From contig NZ_JADEXY010000021.1 in the NCBI RefSeq assembly GCF_015206885.1, positions 1 to 37,981 on the forward strand: a stretch of DNA of 37,981 bases, written 5' to 3'. This document shows, piece after piece, positions 10,217-18,721 of the stretch. The notes under the pieces were generated by a model that saw only the letters and a program-made list of their open reading frames with translations, did not search any database and was not told the origin of the DNA. This DNA comes from Microcystis aeruginosa LEGE 91341 (GTDB lineage: Bacteria; Cyanobacteriota; Cyanobacteriia; Cyanobacteriales; Microcystaceae). Numbering within the stretch: position 1 is the first letter of the stretch; each line of letters opens with the position of its first letter. The position numbers and the translations under genes were made by a program.

Positions 10217-10759
10217 ATGTCTCGTCGTCAACTGTTGAGTTTTTTAATTGCAGTAATTCTGGCATTTTTTGCCTTTATTCCCGATGCTAACGCTTTAGGT
10301 GGTCCCCAACCCCCTTTAAATCAACCTGCACCCGATTTTACCCTACCGACTAACACGGGAGAAGGGAATATTTCCCTATCGGACTATCGGGGTAAATGGG
10401 TAGTTTTGTATTTTTATCCCAAGGATTTTACCCCCGGCTGTACCCTAGAAGCGCGGCGTTTTCAGCAGGATTTGCCGAAATATATGGCTAAAAATACGCA
10501 AGTTTTAGGGGTAAGTGCCGATGATGTCGATTCTCATGCGGAATTTTGTGACTCGGAGGGTTTAAAATTTCCCTTACTAGCAGATACTACTGGAGATGTT
10601 AGTAAAGCTTATGGTTCTTGGATGGGTTATGTTTCCCTGCGTCATACCTATCTTATCGATCCCGATGGGATTTTAAAAGAGATTTATTTAGGGGTAAATC
10701 CTGCCATTCACAGTGCCGAAGTTTTAGCACGTTTAGAGGAATTACAGGCGACTTCATAA
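10217..10759 (+). CDS. PrxQ/BCP-type peroxiredoxin with signal peptide
   Basis: Thiol-dependent reduction of hydrogen peroxide and organic peroxides. 180 residues. Residues 1-25 form a signal peptide (MSRRQ, hydrophobic core, then PDANA), so it should act in the periplasm or thylakoid lumen. The thioredoxin-fold domain has the peroxidatic site DFTPGCTLEARRF with Cys75. The usual PrxQ resolving cysteine five residues on is an arginine; the only other cysteine is Cys111 (HAEFCDSEG), which may serve instead. The start is fixed by the signal peptide. It is followed by a hairpin terminator shared with the convergent small gene. Confidence 0.9.
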   Translation: MSRRQLLSFLIAVILAFFAFIPDANALGGPQPPLNQPAPDFTLPTNTGEGNISLSDYRGKWVVLYFYPKDFTPGCTLEARRFQQDLPKYMAKNTQVLGVSADDVDSHAEFCDSEGLKFPLLADTTGDVSKAYGSWMGYVSLRHTYLIDPDGILKEIYLGVNPAIHSAEVLARLEELQATS

Positions 10760-10764
10760 AAAAA

Positions 10765-10797
10765 ATCCCGACCACGATTTTTTCATCGGTGCGGGAT
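10765..10797. terminator. Bidirectional hairpin between convergent genes
   Basis: ATCCCG (10765-10770) pairs with CGGGAT (10792-10797). An imperfect inner stem ACC-CGAT/ATCGGT flanks a T-rich loop. A-rich sequence precedes it and T-rich sequence lies in the loop. It lies between the 3' ends of the peroxiredoxin gene and the 54-codon gene. Confidence 0.6.
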
Positions 10798-10830
10798 ATA
10801 GACTAACAACCTTAACCGAGATAATCAGGA

Positions 10831-10995
10831 CTAATTGCAATTATCGTCCTTATCACCCTTACAGTCACGGTTTTGTAAAATTAGCGGCGAAGAGGAACGG
10901 TCAAAATGGTTATCTTGACTATTAACCGCTAAAGTGTGAGGAATTGAACCTAACAGCAAGGAGGCCACAACAAACAAGGTTAACGAGATTTTCAT
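10831..10995 (-). CDS. Small exported peptide, 54 residues, unknown function
   Basis: Too short for usual gene callers. ATG at 10995, stop TAG at 10831. GGGAG lies seven bases before the ATG on the minus strand, a strong ribosome-binding site in a region where many neighbours have none. Residues 1-23 (MKISLTLFVVASLLLGSIPH, then TLA) are a textbook signal peptide with likely cleavage after TLA. The mature part is about 31 residues, hydrophilic, and ends in a cysteine pair inside an acidic/basic tail, DCKGDKDDNCN. The two cysteines could form a disulfide or bind a metal. It is convergent with the exported peroxiredoxin and divergent from the AAA-like ATPase gene at 11139. I know no family for it. 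Confidence 0.72.
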   Translation of the reverse strand: MKISLTLFVVASLLLGSIPHTLAVNSQDNHFDRSSSPLILQNRDCKGDKDDNCN

Positions 10996-11138
10996 GGTTT
11001 TACTCCCTTAGACACCATCAGGTAATTGACCTATTTTTACCATAGGGTTTTCCCGCTCGGATGTCAGTCCCATTGCTAAGAGGGAAAAAGGGGTTAACAT
11101 GGAAAAAAAGGGAAATAAGTAGAATAAAGTAGAACGGG

Positions 11139-12479
11139 ATGAAACCACAGGGATGGGACGAGTTTCTCAAACATCTAGCTAGAGAATACGGTGTTCAAGG
11201 CAAATTAAAGGAAATTTTTTTGGTTCGTTTTGCCTACGAAAATTGGCGCAAACCGGATGAGGAAATTTGGGAAATGGCCGAGGCTGCCAGCCATGAAACC
11301 TATAAAAAACAAATGACTAAAATCTATAGCTATTTCTCGGCAGATAAAGATAATGGCTGTCCTGAACTCGAATTAGGTAGTAAAGGGCCGGGTAAGTTCC
11401 AAATCCTCCGAGAATGGTTCAAAGATATCAAATATCCTCAATGGAAAAATCAACCCGCCCCGATACTAGCAGAAAAATCAGTTATAGATACTTATATTAG
11501 CCGCCCTCCCGTCGAAAGCGACTGTTATCAAGAAATTAATCGTCCGGGGTCACTGATTCGCATTAAATCCCCTGAAAAGACTGGTAAAACTTCTCTCCTT
11601 AAACATCTGCTCGCTCAGGCAGATAGTTGGGGACATAGCACAGTTTATATTAATTGTCAAGTGGCAGAAAAGGCGATGTTTGCCAGTTTAGACCGGTTTT
11701 GTCGCTGGTTTTCGGCAAATGTCAGCCGAGAGTTGGGTTTAAAGCCTCAATTAGATGAATATTGGGATGAGGAACTATTTGGCAGTTTAATCAGTTGTCA
11801 AACCTATTTTCAGTCCTATCTTTTGGAACAGATTAACGGGCCTGTTTTTTTGGCCCTAGATAATTTAGACAGAATTTTCGAGTATCCGGACATCGCTAGG
11901 GATTTTCTGCCGCTTTTGCGCTGTTGGCACGAAGAAGCTAATAATTTGGAAATCTGGCAGAATTTGCGGTTAGCGATTGCTAATTCCACGGAAATCTATA
12001 TTCAATTGGACGCTAATCAATCTCCCTTTAATGTCGGCCGCGGGATTAAATTACCCGGTTTTAGCCTCGAACAACTGGAAAACTTGGCTAGTAGCTACGG
12101 ATTGCCTAAAAATGAGGATAATCAGCGTTTTATCGGGGATTTAATCGCTCTAGTTGCTGGTCATCCCTATCTTAGCCGTTTGGCCCTGGAAGCGCGGGTG
12201 CGCGGGGAAAAAAATATTCTCCCTAATGCTGCTACCCAAGGCGGAATTTATGCGGCACACCTGCGTCATCACTGGGATAATCTGCAAAAACAGCCGGAAT
12301 TATTGACAGCGATGGGGGAAGTGGTTAATTCTTCCGATAAGGGAGCGCGATTAGAACCGATTACTGCCTATAAACTGGAAAGTATGGGTTTAATTCAGCT
12401 AAAAGGCGATCTAGCCCAGCCTAGCTGTCAATTATATCAGCTTTACTTCCGAGAGGAACAAACCGGCAGCGATCTCTAG
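11139..12479 (+). CDS. AAA-like (AAA_35 type) ATPase
   Basis: 446 residues. The central domain resembles the AAA-like domain common in cyanobacterial signalling proteins. Walker A-like loop SPEKTGKTS is at 144-152, Walker B FLALDNLD at 237-244, and a conserved-looking LPGFSLEQLENLASSYGL region lies near 310. The N-terminal 100 residues (FLVRFAYENWRKPDEEIWEMAE) look like a small helical, possibly winged-helix, effector-associated domain rather than an enzyme. There is no transmembrane segment. The WD40 gene ends convergently 45 bp away. Such ATPases are often found with WD40, TIR or protease modules in signalling or conflict systems; here any link to the neighbour is inference. Confidence 0.75.
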   Translation: MKPQGWDEFLKHLAREYGVQGKLKEIFLVRFAYENWRKPDEEIWEMAEAASHETYKKQMTKIYSYFSADKDNGCPELELGSKGPGKFQILREWFKDIKYPQWKNQPAPILAEKSVIDTYISRPPVESDCYQEINRPGSLIRIKSPEKTGKTSLLKHLLAQADSWGHSTVYINCQVAEKAMFASLDRFCRWFSANVSRELGLKPQLDEYWDEELFGSLISCQTYFQSYLLEQINGPVFLALDNLDRIFEYPDIARDFLPLLRCWHEEANNLEIWQNLRLAIANSTEIYIQLDANQSPFNVGRGIKLPGFSLEQLENLASSYGLPKNEDNQRFIGDLIALVAGHPYLSRLALEARVRGEKNILPNAATQGGIYAAHLRHHWDNLQKQPELLTAMGEVVNSSDKGARLEPITAYKLESMGLIQLKGDLAQPSCQLYQLYFREEQTGSDL

Positions 12480-12524
12480 TAGATAATTAGACACCGATAA
12501 GCATCCGGTGCGCTCAAAGATTGT

Positions 12525-13463
12525 TCAACTTGCTAAAGATTGTAGTTCGGAAGTGCCATAAACTCTAATGATTTTATCTTGGCAGGCCGTAGCGATATAA
12601 TTACCATCAGGACTAAAACAAACGGAATAGATTTTTTGGGGATGGGGAATAGAAATAATGGCTTTTCCTGCTTTTAAATCCCATAATTTTAATCTTTTAT
12701 CATCACTACCACTGGCTAATAGTTGATTATTAGGACTAACACTAACTGAATTGATATGATCACTATGTTCGCTGAGAGTTTTTACCTCTGTACCTCTTTT
12801 AATATCCCAGATTTTAATGGTTTTATCTTTGCTGCCACTGGCTAAAAATTTGTTATTACTGCCGAAATCTACCGATAAAATACCTCCAAACCAATCGGAA
12901 TGACCTTTTAAGGTAATACTGCTTTTTTCTCCCAGATTCCAGATAATTACCGTTTTGTCATTTTCGCCGCCACCACTGGCTAAAAGTTGACCATTTTGAC
13001 TAAATTTAACTGTTAGAACTTTATCGCTATGACCTTGTAAAGTGGCTAGAATTTCTCCAGTTTTTACTGACCATATTTTCACCGTTTTATCTTCACTACC
13101 ACTAGCAATAATTTCCCCATCGGGATGAACAGCTACTGCTGTAACTTTGTCTTGGTGTCCCGTTAAGGTAGAGATTAATTCTTTAGTTTCCAGTGACCAA
13201 ATTCTTACGGTTTGATCATCTCCTCCACTAACCAAAAATCCTTGACAGGGACTAAAAGCAACAGAGTTAACTCCCTTATCCCACCAACCAGCTTTTTCAT
13301 GTCCTTGTAAAATAAACTTTTGATTTTTTTGCCAATCCCAAACAATAACAGTTAACTCGTTATCTCCACTAGCCAAAAGTTTACCATCTTGGGAAAAAGT
13401 TAGACATTTAACCTCACCTTCATGGCCTTCTAGGGATTTAAAAGATACTAAGGGATTAAACAT
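12525..13463 (-). CDS. Seven-bladed WD40 repeat protein
   Basis: 312 residues made almost wholly of seven WD40 repeats. Each runs from GH near its start to a WD-like dipeptide (VIVWDW, VRIWSL, VKIWSV, VIIWNL, IKIWDI, LKLWDL, and a last IRVYG). The set should close into one beta-propeller, a protein-protein scaffold. No enzymatic domain, signal peptide or membrane segment is attached, unlike many cyanobacterial WD40 proteins that are fused to kinases or ATPases. It faces the AAA-like ATPase tail to tail, so the two are not co-transcribed. Confidence 0.9.
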   Translation of the reverse strand: MFNPLVSFKSLEGHEGEVKCLTFSQDGKLLASGDNELTVIVWDWQKNQKFILQGHEKAGWWDKGVNSVAFSPCQGFLVSGGDDQTVRIWSLETKELISTLTGHQDKVTAVAVHPDGEIIASGSEDKTVKIWSVKTGEILATLQGHSDKVLTVKFSQNGQLLASGGGENDKTVIIWNLGEKSSITLKGHSDWFGGILSVDFGSNNKFLASGSKDKTIKIWDIKRGTEVKTLSEHSDHINSVSVSPNNQLLASGSDDKRLKLWDLKAGKAIISIPHPQKIYSVCFSPDGNYIATACQDKIIRVYGTSELQSLAS

Positions 13464-13660
13464 AGTGAAAACATTAGTTAATCAAGATTTTTCGGCATTA
13501 CCAGATATTAGTTTTTCTCTGGGGGACTACTTCATCCCTGAGATAACTTTTTCCGATCACCACAAGTACGGGGAAGCCATTCTTACATAATTAGAACTAA
13601 TTATAGCGTTTCTCGTCAAGGAGATTCATAGCTTATAAGTACCCGTTGACAATCCTAGTC

Positions 13661-13727
13661 GCAGGGTGGGTGAGGGGACAATAATCGAAAAAATTGCCCG
13701 ATAAATATAAGTATTCGCCGTAACCTA
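13661..13727 (-). mobile_element. MITE-like element, family D, degenerate copy
   Basis: Left GCAGGGTGGGTGAGG and right TATTCGCCGTAACCT match, in opposite orientation, the two ends of the element at 34027-34096. Length is similar, about 70 bp. The centre is diverged. Confidence 0.6.
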
Positions 13728-13823
13728 GCCAAAAAAGGCTGCTATTTAGGGACGTTATAGGGTAAGATTAACCATTAGGGGGGAGTTTATTGCCGATTTT
13801 AATCTTGTCCTAACCGAGCAAAA

Positions 13824-13852
13824 TTGACAATTAAATGTGTAATTTTTAAAAT
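13824..13852 (+). promoter_or_regulatory. Sigma-70-type promoter of the glycosyltransferase gene
   Basis: TTGACA at 13824-13829, a 17-bp spacer, and TAAAAT at 13847-13852. Transcription would start about 20-25 bases before the ATG at 13883. Confidence 0.55.
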
Positions 13853-13882
13853 ATCTATCCCGTCAATCTCATCTAACCGCAA

Positions 13883-15013
13883 ATGCTTAAAATTTTAGTT
13901 GATGGTACACCGATAAGACAAAATCCTAGTGGAATTGGATTATATGCTTATCACCTGATTGCCGAATTAGCTAAATTACAAAATCAAGAAAACTTTTCCC
14001 TGTCCCTCTGTTTTCAACCATCGGTAAAAAACTGGCTGCGGGGTAATCTTTCTATTCCTGAAAAACTGCAATCCTATCCAGAGGTTAAATGTTTACCAAT
14101 TCCCGTCAGTCTTAGCAATATCTTAACCCGATTTCCTAATCCTCTAATTCCCTATCTAGAAAACTTTCTTGATTTTCCCGATATTCTCCACGGATTGGAT
14201 CATGTGGTGTATCCTTGTCGTCAGAGTCGCAAAGTTATGACTATTCATGATGTTACTTTTATTAAATATCCTGAGTTTGTCACGGGGATTGTCAAAACCT
14301 ACACCCAACGGATTAAACAATCTCTACAATGGACAGATTTAATTATTGCTAACTCCGCAAGTACCAAACGAGATATTATCGAATATTTAGATGTAACCCC
14401 AGAGAAAATTTTTGTTACTCCCCTCGCAAGTCGTTATTCTTCCCTCCCCAATTCTCCCTCATCTCTAACTATCACTAAACCCTATTTACTCTTTGTTAGT
14501 ACCCTAGAACCACGAAAAAATATTATTAATCTTATCACCGCTTTTAACTATCTCAAGGACAGGTATAAATTAGACCATAATCTGATTCTGATTGGCAAAA
14601 AAGGATGGAAGTATCAACCAATTTTCGATAAAATATCTCAGTCTCCCTTTCGAGATAGCATCCAACATCTTGATTATCTTGCTGATGACTTAGTTGCGGA
14701 TTATTATCAAAAAGCCGATGTTTTTGTCTATCCTTCTTTTTATGAAGGTTTTGGATTACCGGTTTTAGAAGCGATGACTTTAGGTTGTCCTGTGGTAACT
14801 GCTAATACTGCATCCTTACCGGAAGTCACGGGAGACTCGGCAATATTAATTAATCCCGATAATCCCCTAGAAATTGCCGCAGCAATCTATCAGGTGATTA
14901 GTGATACCTCTCTCCGTCAAGAATTAATCACTAAAGGAAAAAAACAAGCAGTAAAATTCTCTTGGCAAAAAACCGCACAAGCTACCATAAAAGCTTATCG
15001 TTCTCTTTTATAA
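13883..15013 (+). CDS. Glycosyltransferase family 4 (GT-B fold)
   Basis: 376 residues. Transfers a sugar from a nucleotide donor to a glycan acceptor; the substrates are unknown. The N-terminal Rossmann half begins ILVDGTPIRQNPSGIGLYAYH. The C-terminal donor-binding half has [30 protein letters not shown] (the EX7E-type catalytic region) and [15 protein letters not shown]. No membrane segments, so it is cytosolic or peripheral. It forms a pair with the glycosyltransferase 147 bp downstream, and the gap is filled by a family A element. The two are likely paralogues acting in the same surface polysaccharide or glycan route, but no polymerase or flippase is nearby. Confidence 0.9.
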   Translation: MLKILVDGTPIRQNPSGIGLYAYHLIAELAKLQNQENFSLSLCFQPSVKNWLRGNLSIPEKLQSYPEVKCLPIPVSLSNILTRFPNPLIPYLENFLDFPDILHGLDHVVYPCRQSRKVMTIHDVTFIKYPEFVTGIVKTYTQRIKQSLQWTDLIIANSASTKRDIIEYLDVTPEKIFVTPLASRYSSLPNSPSSLTITKPYLLFVSTLEPRKNIINLITAFNYLKDRYKLDHNLILIGKKGWKYQPIFDKISQSPFRDSIQHLDYLADDLVADYYQKADVFVYPSFYEGFGLPVLEAMTLGCPVVTANTASLPEVTGDSAILINPDNPLEIAAAIYQVISDTSLRQELITKGKKQAVKFSWQKTAQATIKAYRSLL

Positions 15014-15146
15014 TAAGTAAGTATTTATAATTAAATTGAAGATAGATTTTGCCTCTGATCCCCCCTTGATAAGGGGGGTGCTGATCCCCCCTTAATCCCC
15101 CCTTGATAAGGGGGGTGTCTGACAACTTTTAACACCTACCTACTTA
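15014..15146 (+). mobile_element. MITE-like element, family A, copy 2 (diverged)
   Basis: Starts TAAGTAAGTATTTATAATT right after the stop codon and ends CCTACCTACTTA. It contains two copies of the CCCCCCTTGATAAGGGGGG hairpin. Clearly related to, but more diverged than, the copies at 17743 and 18901. Confidence 0.7.
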
Positions 15147-15160
15147 ACTAGCTAATATCT

Positions 15161-16231
15161 ATGAATAGAAATCATCAATTATTAATCAATCTCGCTTTTC
15201 TCGGTACTAAATATACTGGGTTGACTACCTATACTAAAAATCTCATTCCTCAATTAGCTAACTTAAATCCTACCCTAATCACTTCTAATAGTTACCCAGA
15301 TTTTAACACCTATCCTGTGTCGGCAAACCTCACCCAAGAACAGGGAACTAAAGGCAATATTAGGCGCTTAATTTGGACAGAAACCCAACTCCATCAAACC
15401 TATCAACGATTAAAGTCTTCCCTGCTATTTACACCCATTCCCGAAGCGCCTATTTATGAAAATTGCCGCTATATTGTCACAGTCCATGATTTAATTCCCC
15501 TACGATTTCCGAAATTTTCCCCTCTGACTTTTTATAATAAATACTATTTACCCCAAGTCCTGAAAAAAGCTACACATATTATCGCTGTTTCCCAAGCAAC
15601 TGCCTCCGATATTAATAAGTTTTTTAACATACCTCTTGACAAAATAACCGTGATTCTTTCTGGATATGATTCTCATAATTTTCGTCCGCTAAATCTGGCG
15701 ACTCGTCCCTATTTTCTCTATCTTGGTCGTTATGATCCTCATAAAAATCTCGCTCGTTTAATTACTGCTTTTTCCCAAATCGATCCCGAATATCAATTAT
15801 TAATTGTCGGTCAATTTGACCCCCGTTTTACCCCGGCTCTACAGGAACAGGTAGAAGCATTATCAATCTCTCAACGAGTGCAATTTTTAAACTATGTTTC
15901 CTATGAAGAATTGCCGCAACTTTTAAACCAAGCAACTGCTTTAGTTTATCCCTCTCTTTGGGAAGGTTTCGGATTACCTGTACTAGAAGCGATCGCCTGT
16001 GGAACTCCTGTAATTACTTCTAATCTTTCCTCTCTCCCAGAAGTCACAGGAGATGCGGCAATTTTAATTAATCCCTATAGCATTGATGAGATGAGGGAGG
16101 CAATGCAGCAAATCGCTACTGATGAACAATTACGTCTAAAATTAAAATCCTTGAGTCGCCAACGCGCCGAGCTTTTTAGTTGGGAAAAAACCGGACAAGA
16201 AACCGCCACAATTCTGCAAAGTTTTCTCTAA
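15161..16231 (+). CDS. Glycosyltransferase family 4 (GT-B fold)
   Basis: 356 residues, same family as its upstream neighbour. Motifs seen: the [10 protein letters not shown] acceptor-side start, [27 protein letters not shown], and in the donor half [18 protein letters not shown] and [15 protein letters not shown]. Both glutamates of the EX7E-type motif are present. It probably adds a hexose in exopolysaccharide or lipopolysaccharide assembly; donor and acceptor cannot be read from sequence. No Shine-Dalgarno is visible before the ATG. The mobile element between it and the first glycosyltransferase may split the transcript by its hairpins. Confidence 0.9.
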   Translation: MNRNHQLLINLAFLGTKYTGLTTYTKNLIPQLANLNPTLITSNSYPDFNTYPVSANLTQEQGTKGNIRRLIWTETQLHQTYQRLKSSLLFTPIPEAPIYENCRYIVTVHDLIPLRFPKFSPLTFYNKYYLPQVLKKATHIIAVSQATASDINKFFNIPLDKITVILSGYDSHNFRPLNLATRPYFLYLGRYDPHKNLARLITAFSQIDPEYQLLIVGQFDPRFTPALQEQVEALSISQRVQFLNYVSYEELPQLLNQATALVYPSLWEGFGLPVLEAIACGTPVITSNLSSLPEVTGDAAILINPYSIDEMREAMQQIATDEQLRLKLKSLSRQRAELFSWEKTGQETATILQSFL

Positions 16232-16444
16232 AAATGGTGACAAAAAATTGATCAATTAGGCTCTACCGAATTTGTCATGCAAAACTATTAACAACTCATG
16301 CTTGTAAAGCTTGTACAGCAAGGCTTTGAGTTTTTGTTAGATTGATATTTATCAACTTTAGAGCATTGCTGGACAGAGAGGGAGCTTGGGGAATTTTCTA
16401 CAGCGTAAGTTCGGAAGAACCATCAATTATTGTAGGATGGGTTA
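16232..16444. other. Intergenic stretch without a gene
   Basis: About 210 bp, followed by the family B element and then 61 more non-coding bases up to the methyltransferase gene. A short open frame at 16342 runs into the family B repeat and is not credible. Confidence 0.5.
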
Positions 16445-16561
16445 TACTAAATCCGTTGAGTAACGCACAGAAAACGGGTTTCTCGGAGAAACCCGTTTTC
16501 TACTCATGCAAAAGGCAACAGGGGGAATAAATAATCAGTTTTTAATAACCAGATTTAGCAT
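16445..16561. mobile_element. MITE-like element, family B, copy 1 (complete)
   Basis: Ends ATACTAAATCCG and (minus strand) ATGCTAAATCTGG are imperfect inverted repeats. The centre is a perfect 15-bp hairpin, AGAAAACGGGTTTCT, with a CGG loop (16469-16501). 117 bp, no coding capacity. The second copy is at 20714. Confidence 0.75.
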
Positions 16562-16622
16562 CAACTCATAGTAGATGGATTCATAAATCCATCTACCTGG
16601 GGGGGAGATTCAGTGTTACTTC

Positions 16623-17576
16623 CTATATATTATTGTGCCATTCTTCGGGAATTTGAGCAACTTTTTCCTTACCATTAGGCTGATGAATAGGTTTTCCTAA
16701 AGGACGAATTTTGAGATTTCCTTGTAAATAAGCGGCGATTCTTTCCTTGGCAATTTTCACATATTCTGCTTCTTTTTCACTCCCCATCACTCGACGATTG
16801 TGCATAATACTAGCAATCAGAGAAGTTCCGACTCCAGCAAAAGGATCGAAAACCCAATCCCCCTCATTTGTCAAGGCTAAAACACATCTTTCTACTAATT
16901 CGATTGGATATTGACAAGGATGGATAGTTTTCTCTGGATGATTAGATTTAACGTTAGGAATATCCCACAGTAACTCATCCCATTCTTGTGCCAAAAACTC
17001 CCAAACATCGCTGGGATTTTTCCCTAAAGGATTACCAGAGGGTTTACCGATATTTTTACCTTTAAAATGACGCTTACCGGGGTATTTAGCGGGGATTCTC
17101 ACTGGATCAAGATTAAAGGTATATTTATCGGTTTTTGTCAACCACAAAATAGTTTCATACCTGCCAGAAAATCTTTTAGAGGTATGTAATCCATGGCCAA
17201 AATGCCAGACAATTCTATTTCTTAAAAAGAAACCCATTTGTTTAAATAGCTGATAATAAAAAATATCTAAAGGATAAACTTCTCCCTCTTGAACGAAATT
17301 TCCCACCTGCCAGCAAATACTACCATTATCTTGCAATATCCTAGAGAATTCTTGCAGAATTTTGGTTTGGGTTTCCAGATAAGTATCCAAAGAGATTTTT
17401 TTTTCGTAGTCTTTTCCTAAATTGTAGGGAGGAGAAGTAATAATCAAGCTCACAGAATTATCTGGTATAGTCTTGATAAAATTATTGCTATCTCCTTGAT
17501 AAAGAATTATTTCGGCATCAGGTTGATAAAAGTCTCGCACTGATTTTGATTGAGAAAATAAGGGCAACTGATTCAT
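16623..17576 (-). CDS. Site-specific DNA methyltransferase, beta class (N4-cytosine or N6-adenine)
   Basis: 317 residues from the ATG at 17576; a TTG two codons upstream is the alternative. Catalytic motif IV TSPPYNLGKDYE is near the N terminus (about 47-58). The SAM-binding motif I FDPFAGVGTSLIAS is near the C terminus, the order of the beta class. TSPPY is usual for amino-group methylation, often N4-cytosine. No restriction endonuclease or specificity subunit adjoins it, so it looks like an orphan, possibly regulatory, methyltransferase. It might be the counterpart of the Synechocystis GGCC N4-cytosine enzyme, but that is a guess from size and motif order. Confidence 0.9.
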   Translation of the reverse strand: MNQLPLFSQSKSVRDFYQPDAEIILYQGDSNNFIKTIPDNSVSLIITSPPYNLGKDYEKKISLDTYLETQTKILQEFSRILQDNGSICWQVGNFVQEGEVYPLDIFYYQLFKQMGFFLRNRIVWHFGHGLHTSKRFSGRYETILWLTKTDKYTFNLDPVRIPAKYPGKRHFKGKNIGKPSGNPLGKNPSDVWEFLAQEWDELLWDIPNVKSNHPEKTIHPCQYPIELVERCVLALTNEGDWVFDPFAGVGTSLIASIMHNRRVMGSEKEAEYVKIAKERIAAYLQGNLKIRPLGKPIHQPNGKEKVAQIPEEWHNNI

Positions 17577-17582
17577 AGACAA

Positions 17583-17742
17583 TTTAGCAGAGAAGAGCCA
17601 CTTTTAATTAGGGTTTGCGGCAAAAAGTTTTTCCTAGGGGTAGGGTGTGGGGTGTGGGGTGTGGGGTTTTACCCATTTTACATCCAATATTCAAGAGAGC
17701 CAGTTTTTTCAAACAATTAATGTCATCTGTAGTCAGCAAAGA
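17583..17742. mobile_element. Family C element, copy 2 (left end intact, right end decayed)
   Basis: TA plus GGGTTTGCGGCAAAAAGTTT at 17609-17630 matches the left end of the element at the purF stop. GTGTGGG heptamers (17645-17666) follow, at the same place where copy 1 carries GGAGTCA heptamers. The right end may be CAGCAAAGATA at about 17734, with a damaged terminal repeat. Bases before 17609 are the upstream region of the methyltransferase gene. Confidence 0.5.
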
Positions 17743-17862
17743 TAAGTAGCTGGTTATAATTAAATTAGAAATGGATTTTAGGTTCGATCCCCCCTGCCCC
17801 CCTTGATAAGGGGGGTGCCGATAGGCGGGGGGATCTGAAAGTTTTTAATACCTATCTGCTTA
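17743..17862 (+). mobile_element. MITE-like element, family A, copy 3
   Basis: 120 bp, TAAGTAGCTGG to CTATCTGCTTA, imperfect terminal inverted repeats. The internal hairpin is CCCCCCTT-GAT-AAGGGGGG. It differs from copy 4 at 18901 by only two bases. Confidence 0.85.
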
Positions 17863-17938
17863 TAACAAAAATTCTACTGTTTTAGATAAAAATCGGGAAG
17901 AAAGTTTTAACTTTTTTCTATTCTTCCCTTAACTTAGA

Positions 17939-18721
17939 TTAGCTCAAACCCGGAACGCACTCGCCTAATTCCACCGTAAAAGGTTGCCAGGGACGAGGAT
18001 CAATTACCTTTGTCGGCAAGTCATGGGATGTTAATAATTCTTGAAAAGATTCGGGACTACCCCCAGCACTTAACACCGCCATCAATAATCCTTTAAACTC
18101 GATATCACCACCGGCAGCCGTAGAAATAATATATTGAGGCTGCAAGCGTTGACAGACTGCTAAGGCGCTTTCTTGTCCTTTGATTACTGGTCCGAGGAAA
18201 GGTATTTTTAAGTCAATCAAAGGAGTGATAATCACGGAGATTTTACCGAGAGAATCGAGGCTAGGAGAATGATAACCGTGGGGTTCGTAGTAGATACTCT
18301 GATTTGTCGCTAATTCCTTGATAACATAACCATTTTCCACCAGAGTCGGCCCGACTGGAGAACCGGGGACAGCAGTAATTTTGATCGCATTGTCAAAGAT
18401 ATAACTAGCACCGTGGGTTAAAGGGATGCGATGGGTATAATTGAGCGCTCGAACCACTTTTTCGGCATTTGGAGAGGCTACCACGGGAATTTGGCGATCG
18501 AGTACCTGTAAAGTGGGAGGATGAGCGTGATCTTCCAAACCTTGGGAGAGAAGAATCAGATCGATATGTTCGGGAATGGCATGATTAGCGGTTTTTTTAC
18601 CCTCAAATAGCCAAGTTAAATTACCAAAAGTCAGGGAACCTACCAACCAAGGATCGAGAAGCAGGCGTTTTCCCCCGATTTCGATTAACCAAGAATTACT
18701 ATCAAGCCAAGTTAACTGCAT
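17939..18721 (-). CDS. Metallo-beta-lactamase-fold protein with altered metal motif
   Basis: 260 residues with the fold's N-terminal pattern: LTWLDSNSWLIEIGGKRLLLDPW, then the metal-site region ILLSQGLEDHAHPPTL, and a late IIITPLIDL strand. In active hydrolases the motif reads S-H-x-H-x-D-H. Here Q60 and L62 replace both leading histidines while D64 and H65 remain, so classical two-metal binding is doubtful. It may be a one-metal or non-catalytic member. Similar proteins are known in cyanobacteria and plants without a firm role. The gene is flanked by two nearly identical family A elements in the same orientation. Confidence 0.8.
   Translation of the reverse strand: MQLTWLDSNSWLIEIGGKRLLLDPWLVGSLTFGNLTWLFEGKKTANHAIPEHIDLILLSQGLEDHAHPPTLQVLDRQIPVVASPNAEKVVRALNYTHRIPLTHGASYIFDNAIKITAVPGSPVGPTLVENGYVIKELATNQSIYYEPHGYHSPSLDSLGKISVIITPLIDLKIPFLGPVIKGQESALAVCQRLQPQYIISTAAGGDIEFKGLLMAVLSAGGSPESFQELLTSHDLPTKVIDPRPWQPFTVELGECVPGLS

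Larger units (their letters stand above)
13464..13882. other. Intergenic region upstream of the first glycosyltransferase
   Basis: 419 bp between divergent genes. It holds a degenerate family D element (13661-13727) and a sigma-70-type promoter (13824-13852), listed separately. No coding frame is seen. Confidence 0.6.

Noticed and set aside
16469-16501. Perfect hairpin as a rho-independent terminator
   Set aside because: No T-tract follows, and the same hairpin recurs inside a repeat element at 20724, so it belongs to the element.
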